From Fictibacillus nanhaiensis (lineage in GTDB: Bacteria; Bacillota; Bacilli; Bacillales; Fictibacillaceae): a stretch of 64,000 nt of DNA. This document shows positions 33,586-42,309 of this stretch, piece by piece. The first letter of the stretch is position 1. Each line of letters opens with the position of its first letter. The stretch covers positions 124,001-188,000 of the forward strand of contig JAEACG010000005.1 in NCBI GenBank assembly GCA_016401345.1, in the 5' to 3' direction. The notes beneath the pieces were generated by a model. It saw only the letters and a program-made list of their open reading frames with translations. It made no database searches and was not told the DNA's origin. The position numbers and the translations under genes are program-made.

Positions 33586-33616
33586 AAAAAAGGAACTAAG
33601 GTTTCCCCTAATTCCT
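33586..33616 (-). terminator. Intrinsic terminator overlapping the peptidase stop
   Basis: AGGAATTAGG pairs with CTTAGTTCCT across a short loop, followed by six T on the minus strand. Confidence 0.75.
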
Positions 33617-34141
33617 AATATTCGTTGGAGGTCTTTCCCCATACCTCAACTCCCGAATACTCAACCCAAAGTCCATCTCGAGGTGCGGGTAATCCTTAAA
33701 ACCAGCCCAATCTCCACCCCACTCGAAACCTAAATCTTTGGCAATCGCAACCACTTCCATCCAATCCGACTGCCCATTCTCATTGTCATCTCGTTCAAGG
33801 TCCCAGACGACAGAATCATCATCCAGCTTAAGTGCAAAATCAATCGCTAGACCGTAGTTATGATAAGATTCGCCACCTTCTACATGAGTCACAATGGTTC
33901 CTTCTCTTGAACGGCCTTGTTCATACAGCCGATCCTGTTCTGCTGCGGATCGAAAATCATCGGTTATTACAATATTAATTCCTTTTTCGGACGCTTTTTG
34001 TATTAAAAGATCACGGTTCTCTGCCACGATCGGATGCAATTCAGTAGGCATTGGTGTGTTCCTCTTTTTCCATTCCAATGTGATCAGATAAAAGATAGAT
34101 GCAAGGATCGCGAGAAACAGTATACTTTTGAATATTTTCAA
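33608..34141 (-). CDS. cwlK: M15-family peptidoglycan peptidase, CwlK-like
   Basis: The 177-residue protein has an N-terminal membrane anchor or signal helix (residues 5-22) and a zinc peptidase domain with FRSAAEQDRLYEQGR, SYHNYGLAIDF (His and Asp ligands) and DYPHLEM (final His). CwlK of B. subtilis cleaves the L-Ala-D-Glu bond in peptidoglycan; VanY-type D,D-carboxypeptidases share the fold, so bond specificity is inferred. The TTG start is supported by AAAAGGAG nine bases upstream. It lies 46 bp after the flavin oxidase gene in the same direction. Confidence 0.85.
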   Translation of the reverse strand: MKIFKSILFLAILASIFYLITLEWKKRNTPMPTELHPIVAENRDLLIQKASEKGINIVITDDFRSAAEQDRLYEQGRSREGTIVTHVEGGESYHNYGLAIDFALKLDDDSVVWDLERDDNENGQSDWMEVVAIAKDLGFEWGGDWAGFKDYPHLEMDFGLSIRELRYGERPPTNIRN

Positions 34142-34187
34142 TGAAACAAACTCCTTTTGTCATGCAGCACTCTACCTACATTTTATA

Positions 34188-35528
34188 TCAACGAATGGAT
34201 TGCGGAAAAGCAAACACTCTTTTAGGATCGTATTTTTGATTGATTCGCTGAAGTCTCTCCACATTTCTGCCAAAATACTCTTTTTCATAGTCATTCAGTT
34301 CGCTGTATGGAAAATTAACAAATGACCCTTTCGTGATTGTCTTCAAATATCTGAACCTTTTTTCCACCCATCTTCTATTTTCTTCTGCGAGGGCCGGATC
34401 TTCCCATACGGATTGAATGCCTAAGATATAACGTGCTTTTCGGTAATAAAAAGCAGACTCTGTTTTACCAACATTTCGAATCTGACCTCCCATCGCATAC
34501 ACAGTGAGTGCTGCAAACACGGAACCTTCCGCACGCTTTTTCACAAGATTCACGATTGCTTCCACTTCTTCTCGATCGTATTCCTTGTATACGAAGCGTC
34601 CGGTCGATTTAAACTTTTCATATGGCGGATAGGTAGACTGTACCTCCGTGACAGCTTCTAAAAATGTTAAAGATTTAGCATTGATTTGAAATCCGTCTAT
34701 TTTTCTATATACATCTAACAGTTTCAATGCTTCTTCCTTCGTTCCATAAAAAAATCCCCTACCAAAGATAGCAAGTCCCTCAGACACAGCGTTATACATG
34801 CTAGCATTCAAACACATTCGTTCATCTAAATTTACAAGCCACTTCTGCCATATTCGCAAGAACTTGCCTAGCTCTTTTGTTGTGGCACTGGGCTTATATA
34901 GCTCAAACAATGTCACTTGTTCAATTTTAGGTGGCAGTTTGAACGTCATAGAAACGACAACTCCAAAGTTACCTCCGCCTGCACCTTTGCATGCCCAAAA
35001 CAGATCACTATTTTCTGTTTCATTCACTTTTAAAATTTCACCTCTGTAGTTGATTAACTCTAGTTCCACCAAGCTGTCACAACCTAAACCGAATAATCGA
35101 CTAGAAAAACCCCATCCTGCACCAAGTACAAAACCACTTACACCTACAGTCGGACACGTCCCTCCTGGAAAAGGGTATCCTCTAGAACCTACCGCTTGAT
35201 AGAGATCTTTGTTCTGAATCCCTCCTTGAACGGTAACAATTCCTTCCTCTTCATTAAAAGCCACACCATTTAATCGACTGATATCTATGACCAAAACACC
35301 ATTACCCGTCGAATAGCCTTCGTAATGATGACCTCCTGATCGAATTCGTATATCCTTACCATACTTTTGTGCCCACAGAATGGCACGGCTTACATCTCCA
35401 TATTCAGAACAATAGACAATAACACTAGGGAATTTTTGAATGGCTCTGTTCCATTCTTGACGTGCAGCGTCATATTGCGGATCATTCGGTAAAATTATTT
35501 CCCCCGTTAAACCTTGAAAGATATCCAT
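34188..35528 (-). CDS. Berberine-bridge-type FAD-linked oxidoreductase (CotQ/YgaK-like)
   Basis: The 446-residue protein (ATG at 35526-35528) has a PCMH FAD domain with RSGGHHYEGYS, whose His is the usual 8-alpha linkage site, and GGTCPTVGVSG, whose Cys can give the second (6-S) flavin bond, followed by a C-terminal BBE segment (NFPYSELNDYEKEYFG). It is therefore probably bicovalently flavinylated and oxidises a sugar, alcohol or phenolic using O2. Relatives in B. subtilis include CotQ (YvdP), a spore coat enzyme of 447 residues. No signal peptide. Substrate unknown. Confidence 0.88.
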   Translation of the reverse strand: MDIFQGLTGEIILPNDPQYDAARQEWNRAIQKFPSVIVYCSEYGDVSRAILWAQKYGKDIRIRSGGHHYEGYSTGNGVLVIDISRLNGVAFNEEEGIVTVQGGIQNKDLYQAVGSRGYPFPGGTCPTVGVSGFVLGAGWGFSSRLFGLGCDSLVELELINYRGEILKVNETENSDLFWACKGAGGGNFGVVVSMTFKLPPKIEQVTLFELYKPSATTKELGKFLRIWQKWLVNLDERMCLNASMYNAVSEGLAIFGRGFFYGTKEEALKLLDVYRKIDGFQINAKSLTFLEAVTEVQSTYPPYEKFKSTGRFVYKEYDREEVEAIVNLVKKRAEGSVFAALTVYAMGGQIRNVGKTESAFYYRKARYILGIQSVWEDPALAEENRRWVEKRFRYLKTITKGSFVNFPYSELNDYEKEYFGRNVERLQRINQKYDPKRVFAFPQSIR

Positions 35529-35613
35529 CCTCAACACCCTTTTAAGAAAATGAATTACACTTTAAAGTTTATGAGGAGCTGGCATGGCCACATTCTGATA
35601 TACGAAAATAATA

Positions 35614-35637
35614 AAAGACCAGGTTCCCCTGGTCTTA
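35614..35637 (-). terminator. Intrinsic terminator after the RsbR-type gene
   Basis: AAGACCAGG / CCTGGTCTT with a 4-base loop and TTTTATT tail on the minus strand. Confidence 0.85.
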
Positions 35638-35653
35638 AGATCATTTATTAGAG

Positions 35654-36487
35654 TTATTGCTGTGAACCGATCGCTTGAGCGAGGTTCGATTTAATGGAAA
35701 CTTTCTCAAAGGATAAACCTAATTGAATAGCGGTCATAGCAATTTCAGGTCGGATGCCAGACAAGGTTGACTTTACTCCGATAAGGCCAAGCGTTTCAAT
35801 AAGAGAGAAAATCTGCTGAGCGACCATCGTATCAATAATTAGTACACCAGAGAGATCGATAAAAAGATGTGTAATCTCTTTTTCGGTACATTGTTCTAAT
35901 GTGTTTTCAACTATATACTTGGCTCTTTGAGTATCAATCACACCGATCAATGGAAGAAGTCCCATATGATTATTCAGTGCGATGACAGGTGAGCTTAGCT
36001 CGTTGATCATCTCTTGCTGCGCGATTAATTTCTCTTCGCTATACTTTTGGTTTTCTTCAACAAACCATGTCACAATTTTATTAAATGTTTCAATAATAAT
36101 CTCGTTCCAAACATCGATGATGGTTTGAGGATATTCACCTTGATGAATATTAACAAATTCTTGAACCAGATTTAAATACTGTTTTTGTACATTGAAGAAT
36201 TCTTTCATGATCACTGTAACAGGTGTATTTAAGTGCTCTTCGTCTTGAGCGATCATTAACACCCATCTTTCAAAGTCTTTTAGAAATTTATTCTCCTCAG
36301 TTACAAAAACCTCACAAAAATGTTCGTGAAATTCATGATTTTGGTTTTTTAGCGTTTCGATCGTCTTGGGATTTGTGGAAGCATATACCCCCGTGGCCTT
36401 TGATTTATCAATGGATTGGTACCAATCTTCCGTCAACTGCCATGTTTTTTCAATTAAAAAAGAATGCAGTGCCTTATCTCTATGCAT
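35654..36487 (-). CDS. RsbR-family stressosome protein with STAS domain
   Basis: The 277-residue protein has a helical non-haem globin-like RsbR N-domain (1-140), a linker helix (EEKLIAQQEMINELSSPVIAL) and a STAS domain (165-270). Two Thr residues in GVIDTQRAKYI and LSGVLIIDTMVAQQ fit the sites phosphorylated by RsbT in RsbRA. Such proteins form the stressosome that releases RsbT to turn on SigB. Length fits RsbRB/RsbRD of B. subtilis. It stands alone; rsbS and rsbT are not in the window, which is normal for the paralogs. Confidence 0.9.
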   Translation of the reverse strand: MHRDKALHSFLIEKTWQLTEDWYQSIDKSKATGVYASTNPKTIETLKNQNHEFHEHFCEVFVTEENKFLKDFERWVLMIAQDEEHLNTPVTVIMKEFFNVQKQYLNLVQEFVNIHQGEYPQTIIDVWNEIIIETFNKIVTWFVEENQKYSEEKLIAQQEMINELSSPVIALNNHMGLLPLIGVIDTQRAKYIVENTLEQCTEKEITHLFIDLSGVLIIDTMVAQQIFSLIETLGLIGVKSTLSGIRPEIAMTAIQLGLSFEKVSIKSNLAQAIGSQQ

Positions 36488-36528
36488 CTCTTTTCCACTC
36501 TCCCCATCTACCCTAATTTATCATTGCT

Positions 36529-36765
36529 CTAATCTTCGTCTTTTGCATCCCAATCTTCTGGAATGGGTTCACTCAAGTACTCCTCAACCATTTTCTTATA
36601 TTTTTCTAACTGTTCAAAATGAGTATTGAACTGTTCTTTGTTAATAAGATGCTGGTTACCGTCAAAAATGGTACGGATTTTATTCTGCTGAACTAAGCTT
36701 TCAACTGCCGCTTCAGGCATTGATAAGTATTCAGCCGTTTCTTTTATTGTAAGATACATACTCAT
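36529..36765 (-). CDS. Small helix-turn-helix (excisionase-type) DNA-binding protein
   Basis: The 78-residue protein begins YLTIKETAEYLSMPEAAVESLVQQNKI, the MerR/excisionase-like winged-helix pattern that reads a short site, then has an acidic tail (SEPIPEDWDAKDED). No integrase or phage gene is adjacent, so it is probably a stand-alone chromosomal regulator rather than a true excisionase. It lies 41 bp upstream of the RsbR-type gene in the same direction and may be cotranscribed. Target unknown. Confidence 0.75.
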   Translation of the reverse strand: MSMYLTIKETAEYLSMPEAAVESLVQQNKIRTIFDGNQHLINKEQFNTHFEQLEKYKKMVEEYLSEPIPEDWDAKDED

Positions 36766-36849
36766 ACATCCTGTCTAACTTTTGTTTAATCTTAGCTTAC
36801 AGCAAGTACGGTATGGATTCAATATACCCTAAATAATAGCTTCTAAAAT

Positions 36850-38022
36850 CTAATTGAAGGATTTTTTATTTTGTATTAAATGTTTTCTCATTAAAATGAC
36901 AAAAAGGAGTAGGAGTACATCTACAAATCCATATACCAAACTGTAACTACCAAGATGATAGAGAAAACTGCCTAACAGGGGTCCGATCGACATCCCCATG
37001 TATCTGAAAAAGTTATAAGCACCAATTGCTGTAGCACGATTGGCTTGGAACTCTTGTGTAAGGAGAGCTGTCTGAACGGGTAATGACATACCTAAGAATA
37101 GACCAAAGAATGAGATCGAAATGATCAATAAGATGAGCGAGACGTTTGAGACTAGGATAAACAACAATAAAGAAATGACGTTTAAAAAGGCAGAGTATAC
37201 GATCACTTTTCGTTCATTGTATTTTCTCATTTTGCCGCCAATAAAGCTGCCCACTACGATACCGAGTGATAATGGAAGAAATACTAGACCTTTTTGTTCT
37301 ACAGACAATTCGTACCTTTCACTCATAATAGCAGGTAAGAACACTAGGAAGTTATACAGAGCGTAATACTGAATGAATCCTAAGCCGATTACAGTGTAAC
37401 CGATACGGTTTTGCAAAATAGTAAGGAAATCTGAAAACCTAAAGTTCTGTTTTTTTGTTGTCCTTGGTTTTGTTTCATGCAAAAAGATAAAATTTCCTGC
37501 AAAGATAATAAATCCAACACACATTAACGCAACAAAAATCATATAAAAATCAAATGAAGCACTTAAAAAACCACCAACTACAGGACCTAAAACAGGGCCA
37601 AGCGAAACCATCATCTGAAATGTTCCCATAGGCTGAATCCGATCTTTTCCTTCGAACAGATCACCAATAACAGTTACTGCTACAACAGAACCCGCAGCAA
37701 TTCCAATGGCTTGCATAGAGCGAAACACTAAAAGAAATTCAATGGATGAAGAAAAATAACATCCGATCGTAGCCGCTAAGTAAATCAGGATACCTGTTAG
37801 CATCACTTTACGCCGTCCGATCGAATCCGTAAGTGGTCCATAGACCATCTGCATCAAAGCCAGGAAAATCGTATAGATCGAGATCGAAAAATTAACCAAG
37901 AAAGATGTTGTATGAAGTTCTTTCGTCACTTCAGGAATAAGAGGTACGTAGATCGTTTGAGAAAAAGGACCGAGAAACGCAGCAAGTGCAACAAGGTAGA
38001 TTAACAATCTGCGGTGCTTCAC
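36850..38022 (-). CDS. MFS drug/metabolite efflux transporter
   Basis: The 390-residue protein has twelve hydrophobic segments and the MFS motif A MVYGPLTDSIGRRKVML between helices 2 and 3, plus a motif C-like GPVLGPVVGG in helix 5, the antiporter signature of 12-TM drug:H+ exporters (Bcr/CflA-like). GTG start at 38022 with TTAGGAG nine bases upstream. A strong terminator-shaped hairpin lies only 35-65 bp before the start, with a TATAAT farther upstream, so the mRNA may carry an attenuator. Substrate unknown. Confidence 0.85.
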   Translation of the reverse strand: MKHRRLLIYLVALAAFLGPFSQTIYVPLIPEVTKELHTTSFLVNFSISIYTIFLALMQMVYGPLTDSIGRRKVMLTGILIYLAATIGCYFSSSIEFLLVFRSMQAIGIAAGSVVAVTVIGDLFEGKDRIQPMGTFQMMVSLGPVLGPVVGGFLSASFDFYMIFVALMCVGFIIFAGNFIFLHETKPRTTKKQNFRFSDFLTILQNRIGYTVIGLGFIQYYALYNFLVFLPAIMSERYELSVEQKGLVFLPLSLGIVVGSFIGGKMRKYNERKVIVYSAFLNVISLLLFILVSNVSLILLIISISFFGLFLGMSLPVQTALLTQEFQANRATAIGAYNFFRYMGMSIGPLLGSFLYHLGSYSLVYGFVDVLLLLFVILMRKHLIQNKKSFN

Positions 38023-38056
38023 AAATAAAAACTCCTAACATTTATAAAATAAAAAA

Positions 38057-38087
38057 AAAGTCTGCTAAAAAAATTCAGTCAGACTTC
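38057..38087 (-). terminator. Terminator hairpin, possibly an attenuator in the MFS leader
   Basis: AAGTCTG / CAGACTT stem with 15-base loop and nine T residues on the minus strand. It lies 53 bp after the upstream membrane-protein gene but also downstream of a TATAAT (38107-38112), so it could end the upstream transcript or control the MFS gene. Confidence 0.75.
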
Positions 38088-38139
38088 CCTTACATTAACT
38101 TTTTAAATTATACACCTTGTGAAGCACTTTTAATAAGAT

Positions 38140-39306
38140 TTAGCTTGCAGCGGTATCTTTCCCTCGATTTAACTTTTCAAGATCATTGCGATATTTTTCG
38201 TGGTAGAGTGCTGGTCTTATCGCTCTAGCCAAGATAGCAACTATACTTATAATAGGAGAATAAAATACAAAACGAAAGATATCAAAAAATATACTAGCGA
38301 TAAATGGTTCAGCTAAGCTTTGTATGATTAAATCTACTAAAAGCAGAGCTATAATCCATTGAAGAACAAAAATGCCTGCGAATTTTAGAAAAGCCAAAAA
38401 TTTTATTTTTGGTACTCCGTATAAATAAAGTATGAAAAAAATAGAAAATGAAATGTAAAATATGATTTGCGCTGGTAACTTTAATGTTTCATCACTGTTA
38501 TATTCTTTGTAAAAGAGACTTAGAAAAACAATCATTGCTAAAAATTGCACCGTGAAAATCTTTTTGTTTGCTAATTTATTTTTTACGAACTTATTAGCAT
38601 CTAACAATCTTTTGGTCATATGCAGCGTGTAATCGTTTGGTTTATTTGTTGTAACAGTCATTAACCCAAAATCTTTTAATGTATCCCCTAAAATATATGG
38701 TATGCGCTCAACCTCATGTTGAACAACTGGTAAAAGGTCAACTGCTGGTACCTTTGACAATTCATAATCTGTAATTTCTAGTGGAACATTGTGTTGCCTT
38801 AACTTTACTAACCATGGATAAAGTTCCGCTTCGTCATAATGAGAAAATTGGTATACATCAAGTACTCCATCATTTTTCCGATAAACAATGTTTAGCAAGA
38901 TATATTTATTATAGCGTGTCTTCGCAGTGGAGTTTGCTCTGTAAACGCTGACGGATAAAGGAGAGATCAGACATTGTACGGCTTGTGAAAATAGAAACTC
39001 CGAACTGGTTGTCTCCTTTGTCTTTAGATCAGTTTGTGTGGTCTTATACCCCTTTTCGTTTAGTTCCCAGTCTGTTACTTTACGAAATCCAAAGAATAAA
39101 TGGTATGTTAGATATATCACTAAAGGTGTGATTAGTAAAATTGAAAAAGCGGTTAGGAGAGTCAGCCCAAAGTCCCTGTCATTTGAATCAACAAAAGCTT
39201 TCACTAAATAATACAAAACACTAGAAAGAAAAAGAATGAAAGCAATCATAATCAAATATGAATACCATTTTGGTCTATCCGTATACTTACCATTTTTTCC
39301 GTACAT
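38140..39306 (-). CDS. Uncharacterised multi-pass membrane protein
   Basis: The 388-residue protein has two N-terminal membrane helices (about 15-75), a cytoplasmic domain (about 80-240) with a PH-like beta-rich start (KVTDWELNEKGYKTTQTD), and four to five C-terminal helices (about 245-365) with an RPALYHEKYRNDLEKL tail. GGAGAGG precedes the ATG. It begins 21 bp after the stop of the reductase gene, so it is probably the last gene of the DUF3445 cluster transcript, yet it has no family link to amine oxidation that I recognise. Confidence 0.7.
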   Translation of the reverse strand: MYGKNGKYTDRPKWYSYLIMIAFILFLSSVLYYLVKAFVDSNDRDFGLTLLTAFSILLITPLVIYLTYHLFFGFRKVTDWELNEKGYKTTQTDLKTKETTSSEFLFSQAVQCLISPLSVSVYRANSTAKTRYNKYILLNIVYRKNDGVLDVYQFSHYDEAELYPWLVKLRQHNVPLEITDYELSKVPAVDLLPVVQHEVERIPYILGDTLKDFGLMTVTTNKPNDYTLHMTKRLLDANKFVKNKLANKKIFTVQFLAMIVFLSLFYKEYNSDETLKLPAQIIFYISFSIFFILYLYGVPKIKFLAFLKFAGIFVLQWIIALLLVDLIIQSLAEPFIASIFFDIFRFVFYSPIISIVAILARAIRPALYHEKYRNDLEKLNRGKDTAAS

Positions 39307-39327
39307 AGCAACCTCTCCAACGCTAAC

Positions 39328-40287
39328 TTATTTTATCTCCATCACTAGTTTATCTGACTTTGCTCGTGAAACACAGGGCAAAATACAATTTTGCGCATTC
39401 TGTTGATCCTCACTAAGAAAGAAATCAAAGTGATCAATATCACCTGTTATGACCGGTAGCTCACATGTTCCGCATCGTCCTACTTTGCATGAATATGGAA
39501 CATTTAAGCCATGCTGCAGTAAAGCATCTAACATGGATTGCTTTTCATCTACCCATATTTCATTCCCGCTTTTGAGTGAGACCTTAAAGGGTTTTACACG
39601 TTTTAGTTGAGGTGGTGAAAAACGTTCTTGGTGTACAGACTTTTTAGGATAGCCTAAATCTTTTGCCGCCTTTACAAAATGCTCTATAAAAGTTTCAGGG
39701 CCACAAAAATACACATGCGTACCGACGAGGTGGTTTTCTAAAAATAAAGTAGGAATTCGGTGGTTATCTTCTGAAAAATAAAAATGACTTTGCTCAGAAT
39801 AATGCTGGGTTATAAACTCATAAAAAGAACAATATTGTTTTGATTTGGAAGCGTAATGAAGTTCAAACGTTTGCCCTTTATCCCTTAGCTCTTGCATCAT
39901 GGAAATAAAGGGCGTAATTCCGATTCCAGCAGCGTAAAATACGTGATGCCGCGCTTTAAAGCTTAATGGGAAATGGTTTTTCGGATAACTAATCTGCAGA
40001 TGATCTCCTACTTTCATTGATTGATGCCAGATTCGCGAACCGCCTTTAGAAGCTTCACTTAACCGTACAGCAATCTCATAGTGTGAACAGTCGTCAGGAT
40101 GACTGGTTAAAGAGTATTGCCTCACGAGTAACCCTTTCGGCGTTTCAAGGTAAGTTGAGATATGCGAACCTCCACTAAACCGCGGAAGTTGTTTTCCCTT
40201 TGCTATCTCTAGGGTAAATCTCTTAACATGCTCCGTCTCTTGAACAATAGAGGAGATTTGAACTGATAATGTAGATTCTTTATACAA
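39328..40287 (-). CDS. PDR/VanB-type oxidoreductase (FAD/FMN, NAD(P)H and 2Fe-2S), DmmB-like
   Basis: The 319-residue protein has a flavin domain with RQYSLTS (residues 56-62), a nucleotide domain with GIGITPFISMMQEL and YFCGPETF, and a C-terminal plant-type ferredoxin domain with C-x4-C-x2-C (SCKVGRCGTC) and a last Cys in NCILPCVSRA. It should pass electrons from NAD(P)H through flavin to the 2Fe-2S cluster and on to the haem oxygenase encoded upstream. The TTG start has AGGAGGTG seven bases upstream. It follows the DmmA-like gene after 13 bp. Confidence 0.85.
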   Translation of the reverse strand: MYKESTLSVQISSIVQETEHVKRFTLEIAKGKQLPRFSGGSHISTYLETPKGLLVRQYSLTSHPDDCSHYEIAVRLSEASKGGSRIWHQSMKVGDHLQISYPKNHFPLSFKARHHVFYAAGIGITPFISMMQELRDKGQTFELHYASKSKQYCSFYEFITQHYSEQSHFYFSEDNHRIPTLFLENHLVGTHVYFCGPETFIEHFVKAAKDLGYPKKSVHQERFSPPQLKRVKPFKVSLKSGNEIWVDEKQSMLDALLQHGLNVPYSCKVGRCGTCELPVITGDIDHFDFFLSEDQQNAQNCILPCVSRAKSDKLVMEIK

Positions 40288-40300
40288 TTAAGTCCACCTC

Positions 40301-40756
40301 CTATAGTTTTGCAACATAACCTAGGAATGCATTGTGCATAGCAGAATAATGGTCTGATACTTCAAGTTCTAAAGAACAGCGATTACAAAACAGTCTGTTT
40401 TGCTCCTGATTGGACATATTGATTTCATGACAACGACAGCAAAAGACAGGAATTTTTCTTTCTCCATATCCAATGTATTGGACGTCTTCCTCTAAATAAC
40501 CGATATCCTCTAGAGCTTTACGAAATTGTTGAAGTACTAAGAACGGGATAGCCAAATAAACAAAGGTGCCCATCTTTTGAGACTTCAAGAAATCTTGCAA
40601 CAAGGTCATTTTAAGATCTGACAGTAGATACCGGTCATAAGTAAGTCCTTCTTCTTTTCCCTTTTCCAACACATTGCTTAACAGTTTTAAACCTTGCTCA
40701 TCTCCACAAAAAATATACTTTCTTTTCCCATTTATAAAGACAGCTTTATTTTTCAT
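40301..40756 (-). CDS. Dimethylamine monooxygenase DmmA-like subunit
   Basis: The 151-residue soluble protein has an N-terminal alpha/beta part starting KAVFINGKRKYIFCGDEQG and a C-terminal zinc-ribbon-like region with two pairs of Cys (FCCRCHE and FCNRCSLE) and an HYSAMHNAFLGYV ending. This pattern and its place between a DUF3445 gene and a PDR-type reductase match the DmmA subunit family. Its ATG overlaps the DUF3445 stop by four bases. It probably holds the oxygenase and reductase together; that role is inferred. Confidence 0.72.
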   Translation of the reverse strand: MKNKAVFINGKRKYIFCGDEQGLKLLSNVLEKGKEEGLTYDRYLLSDLKMTLLQDFLKSQKMGTFVYLAIPFLVLQQFRKALEDIGYLEEDVQYIGYGERKIPVFCCRCHEINMSNQEQNRLFCNRCSLELEVSDHYSAMHNAFLGYVAKL

Positions 40757-41709
40757 GTGGCCTTCACTCGTTCCAGCTGTTCCTCCAAGTAATGCATCAG
40801 CGAAGCTTTATAATGAGAGATTCCTTTGTATTCAACTATATGCGCGTGAAGTTCGGACAGGATTTCGTAAAATTGCTGCAGCCATTCTCTGTTTGTTGAT
40901 AGTTGTTCAAGGGACAGCAAATGTGTGTGAATGGAAAAGAGGATGCTATTCGTTCTTGGCAGTCTGAATAACTTCTGCACCTCTACTCGTATATGAACAA
41001 GCTCACCTGCGTTCTCCCTCGTTACGTGTTTGCGCAGCTTACCCCACTGATCAAAGGTTTCAAGAGATGTATCAAGTCGATCACCTGCCATAAGCGACCA
41101 ATTCAAACGTTCCCAAGGTGTTCCGGCTTCAAGCCTCATTAGAAATTGTAGAATTCGTTGATCTAGCCCCTCTTCCTTAAACCCAGGGATAGGATGATGA
41201 ATGTTTTTAAATTTCATTCCTATGTTAAAAGCGAGAGACCAGTTAGCAGGAAAACAAAGCTGTCCTGCATCCAAATACAGATCATCGTCACGCTGTCTCA
41301 TATAAATAAGATCTTCTTGCACATGATGACTAATAAAGAATAACGGTTCACATGAAAGAGAGTTTTCATCACCAAAGATAAATTCTACTTTTTCGTCCAA
41401 TATCTTATTGAAAAAAATCCAACTATTATTCTCTTTCTCTACTGAAAAATGTTGTGGGTATTGTGAAATTAAGTGATCGATCAAGAGCTCTACAATCTCC
41501 CACTGCCCTGTAATAGAATGTGGCAGCGATTGATAACAACGCTCGGGGTGATCACTTAATAATTTCCGCTTTAATAGCATCTCTTTTTTGTAGCTCGGGG
41601 TAACTTCTATGCAAAAAGGCTGTTTCATGGGGATTGAATTGTTGGAATAACGATACGTTGAATCTTTAAACGGATAAGGAAAATGTGCAAGATCACCTGT
41701 CCATTTCAT
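40753..41709 (-). CDS. DUF3445 haem-dependent oxidative N-demethylase-like protein
   Basis: The 318-residue protein has the DUF3445 motifs: DLYLDAGQLCFPANWSLAFNIG, KNIHHPIPG, and ERLNWSLMAGD, with the conserved His pair of the haem pocket. In Pseudomonas and marine bacteria this family (DmmD, HODM) oxidises dimethylamine to methylamine and formaldehyde using electrons from a PDR-type reductase. It leads a three- or four-gene operon here. AAAGGGTGAAGG precedes the ATG. Substrate may be dimethylamine or another secondary amine; no formaldehyde-handling gene is adjacent. Confidence 0.8.
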   Translation of the reverse strand: MKWTGDLAHFPYPFKDSTYRYSNNSIPMKQPFCIEVTPSYKKEMLLKRKLLSDHPERCYQSLPHSITGQWEIVELLIDHLISQYPQHFSVEKENNSWIFFNKILDEKVEFIFGDENSLSCEPLFFISHHVQEDLIYMRQRDDDLYLDAGQLCFPANWSLAFNIGMKFKNIHHPIPGFKEEGLDQRILQFLMRLEAGTPWERLNWSLMAGDRLDTSLETFDQWGKLRKHVTRENAGELVHIRVEVQKLFRLPRTNSILFSIHTHLLSLEQLSTNREWLQQFYEILSELHAHIVEYKGISHYKASLMHYLEEQLERVKAT

Positions 41710-41782
41710 ACCTTCACCCTTTACAGAATATTCTTATAATTAATTGTAAAGAAAATCTATTGTTTTGGAAAGACAAAAAATA

Positions 41783-41806
41783 GAACCGACTTTTAACAAG
41801 TCAGCT
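41783..41806 (-). terminator. Intrinsic terminator after the VOC gene
   Basis: GAGCTGACTT pairs with AAGTCGGTTC, then ATTTTTT on the minus strand; it overlaps the VOC gene stop. Confidence 0.75.
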
Positions 41807-42220
41807 CTCCTTCTTCTTTTCCGGATAATCACACAGCTCAATAATCTGCCCTTGTGAATGTGCGGGGTTCATATAAATTAACCTTCTGCCAAAAGGATTT
41901 GTCCGATACGTATCTTTTAAAAAGGTATACCCTCTAGCTTCAAAGTCATCAATCGTTTGAAGAAGATCGTCCACTTCATAAGCCAGGTGATGCACACCCT
42001 TTCCCTTCTGCCTAATGAACCGCTCGATTGGAGATGTCTTACTCGTAGGTTCAAGAAGTTCAATTACCTGATTTTCAAGCTCAATCACGGCAATGTGGGT
42101 TTCTACTCCAGGCTTCTCACTTGTATATCGTTCAGTTAGCTTTCCGCCTAGTACATTCGTATAAAATTCAATGGCTTCATCTATTCGCCTCACGGCAATT
42201 CCGGTATGGTCTAGTCTCAT
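41801..42220 (-). CDS. VOC-family protein, methylmalonyl-CoA epimerase-like
   Basis: The 139-residue protein (ATG at 42218-42220 with GAGGTG six bases upstream; a GTG three codons earlier overlaps that site) is two glyoxalase-type beta-alpha-beta repeats. Metal ligands are visible as the His in LDHTGIAV, VHHLAYEV and the Glu in GQIIELCDYP, the set of methylmalonyl-CoA epimerases (B. subtilis YqjC). No mutase gene is next to it, so the assignment rests on similarity in plan. Glyoxalase I-like activity is the alternative. Confidence 0.72.
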   Translation of the reverse strand: MRLDHTGIAVRRIDEAIEFYTNVLGGKLTERYTSEKPGVETHIAVIELENQVIELLEPTSKTSPIERFIRQKGKGVHHLAYEVDDLLQTIDDFEARGYTFLKDTYRTNPFGRRLIYMNPAHSQGQIIELCDYPEKKKES

Positions 42221-42269
42221 CACGTTCACCTCATTTAACTAGCATTATAGAGGGTAGTAGGGATTTAAG

Positions 42270-42297
42270 CAAAAAGATAGCCCTTTATTGAAAGGAC
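42270..42297 (-). terminator. Intrinsic terminator after the anti-sigma gene
   Basis: TCCTTT-CAAT-AAAGGG stem followed by TATCTTTTTG on the minus strand. Confidence 0.65.
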
Positions 42298-42309
42298 CAC
42301 CTTCATAGA

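Noticed and set aside
36529-36765. Phage excisionase and integrated element
   Set aside because: No integrase, attachment repeats or phage genes are near; the HTH fold is also common in chromosomal regulators.
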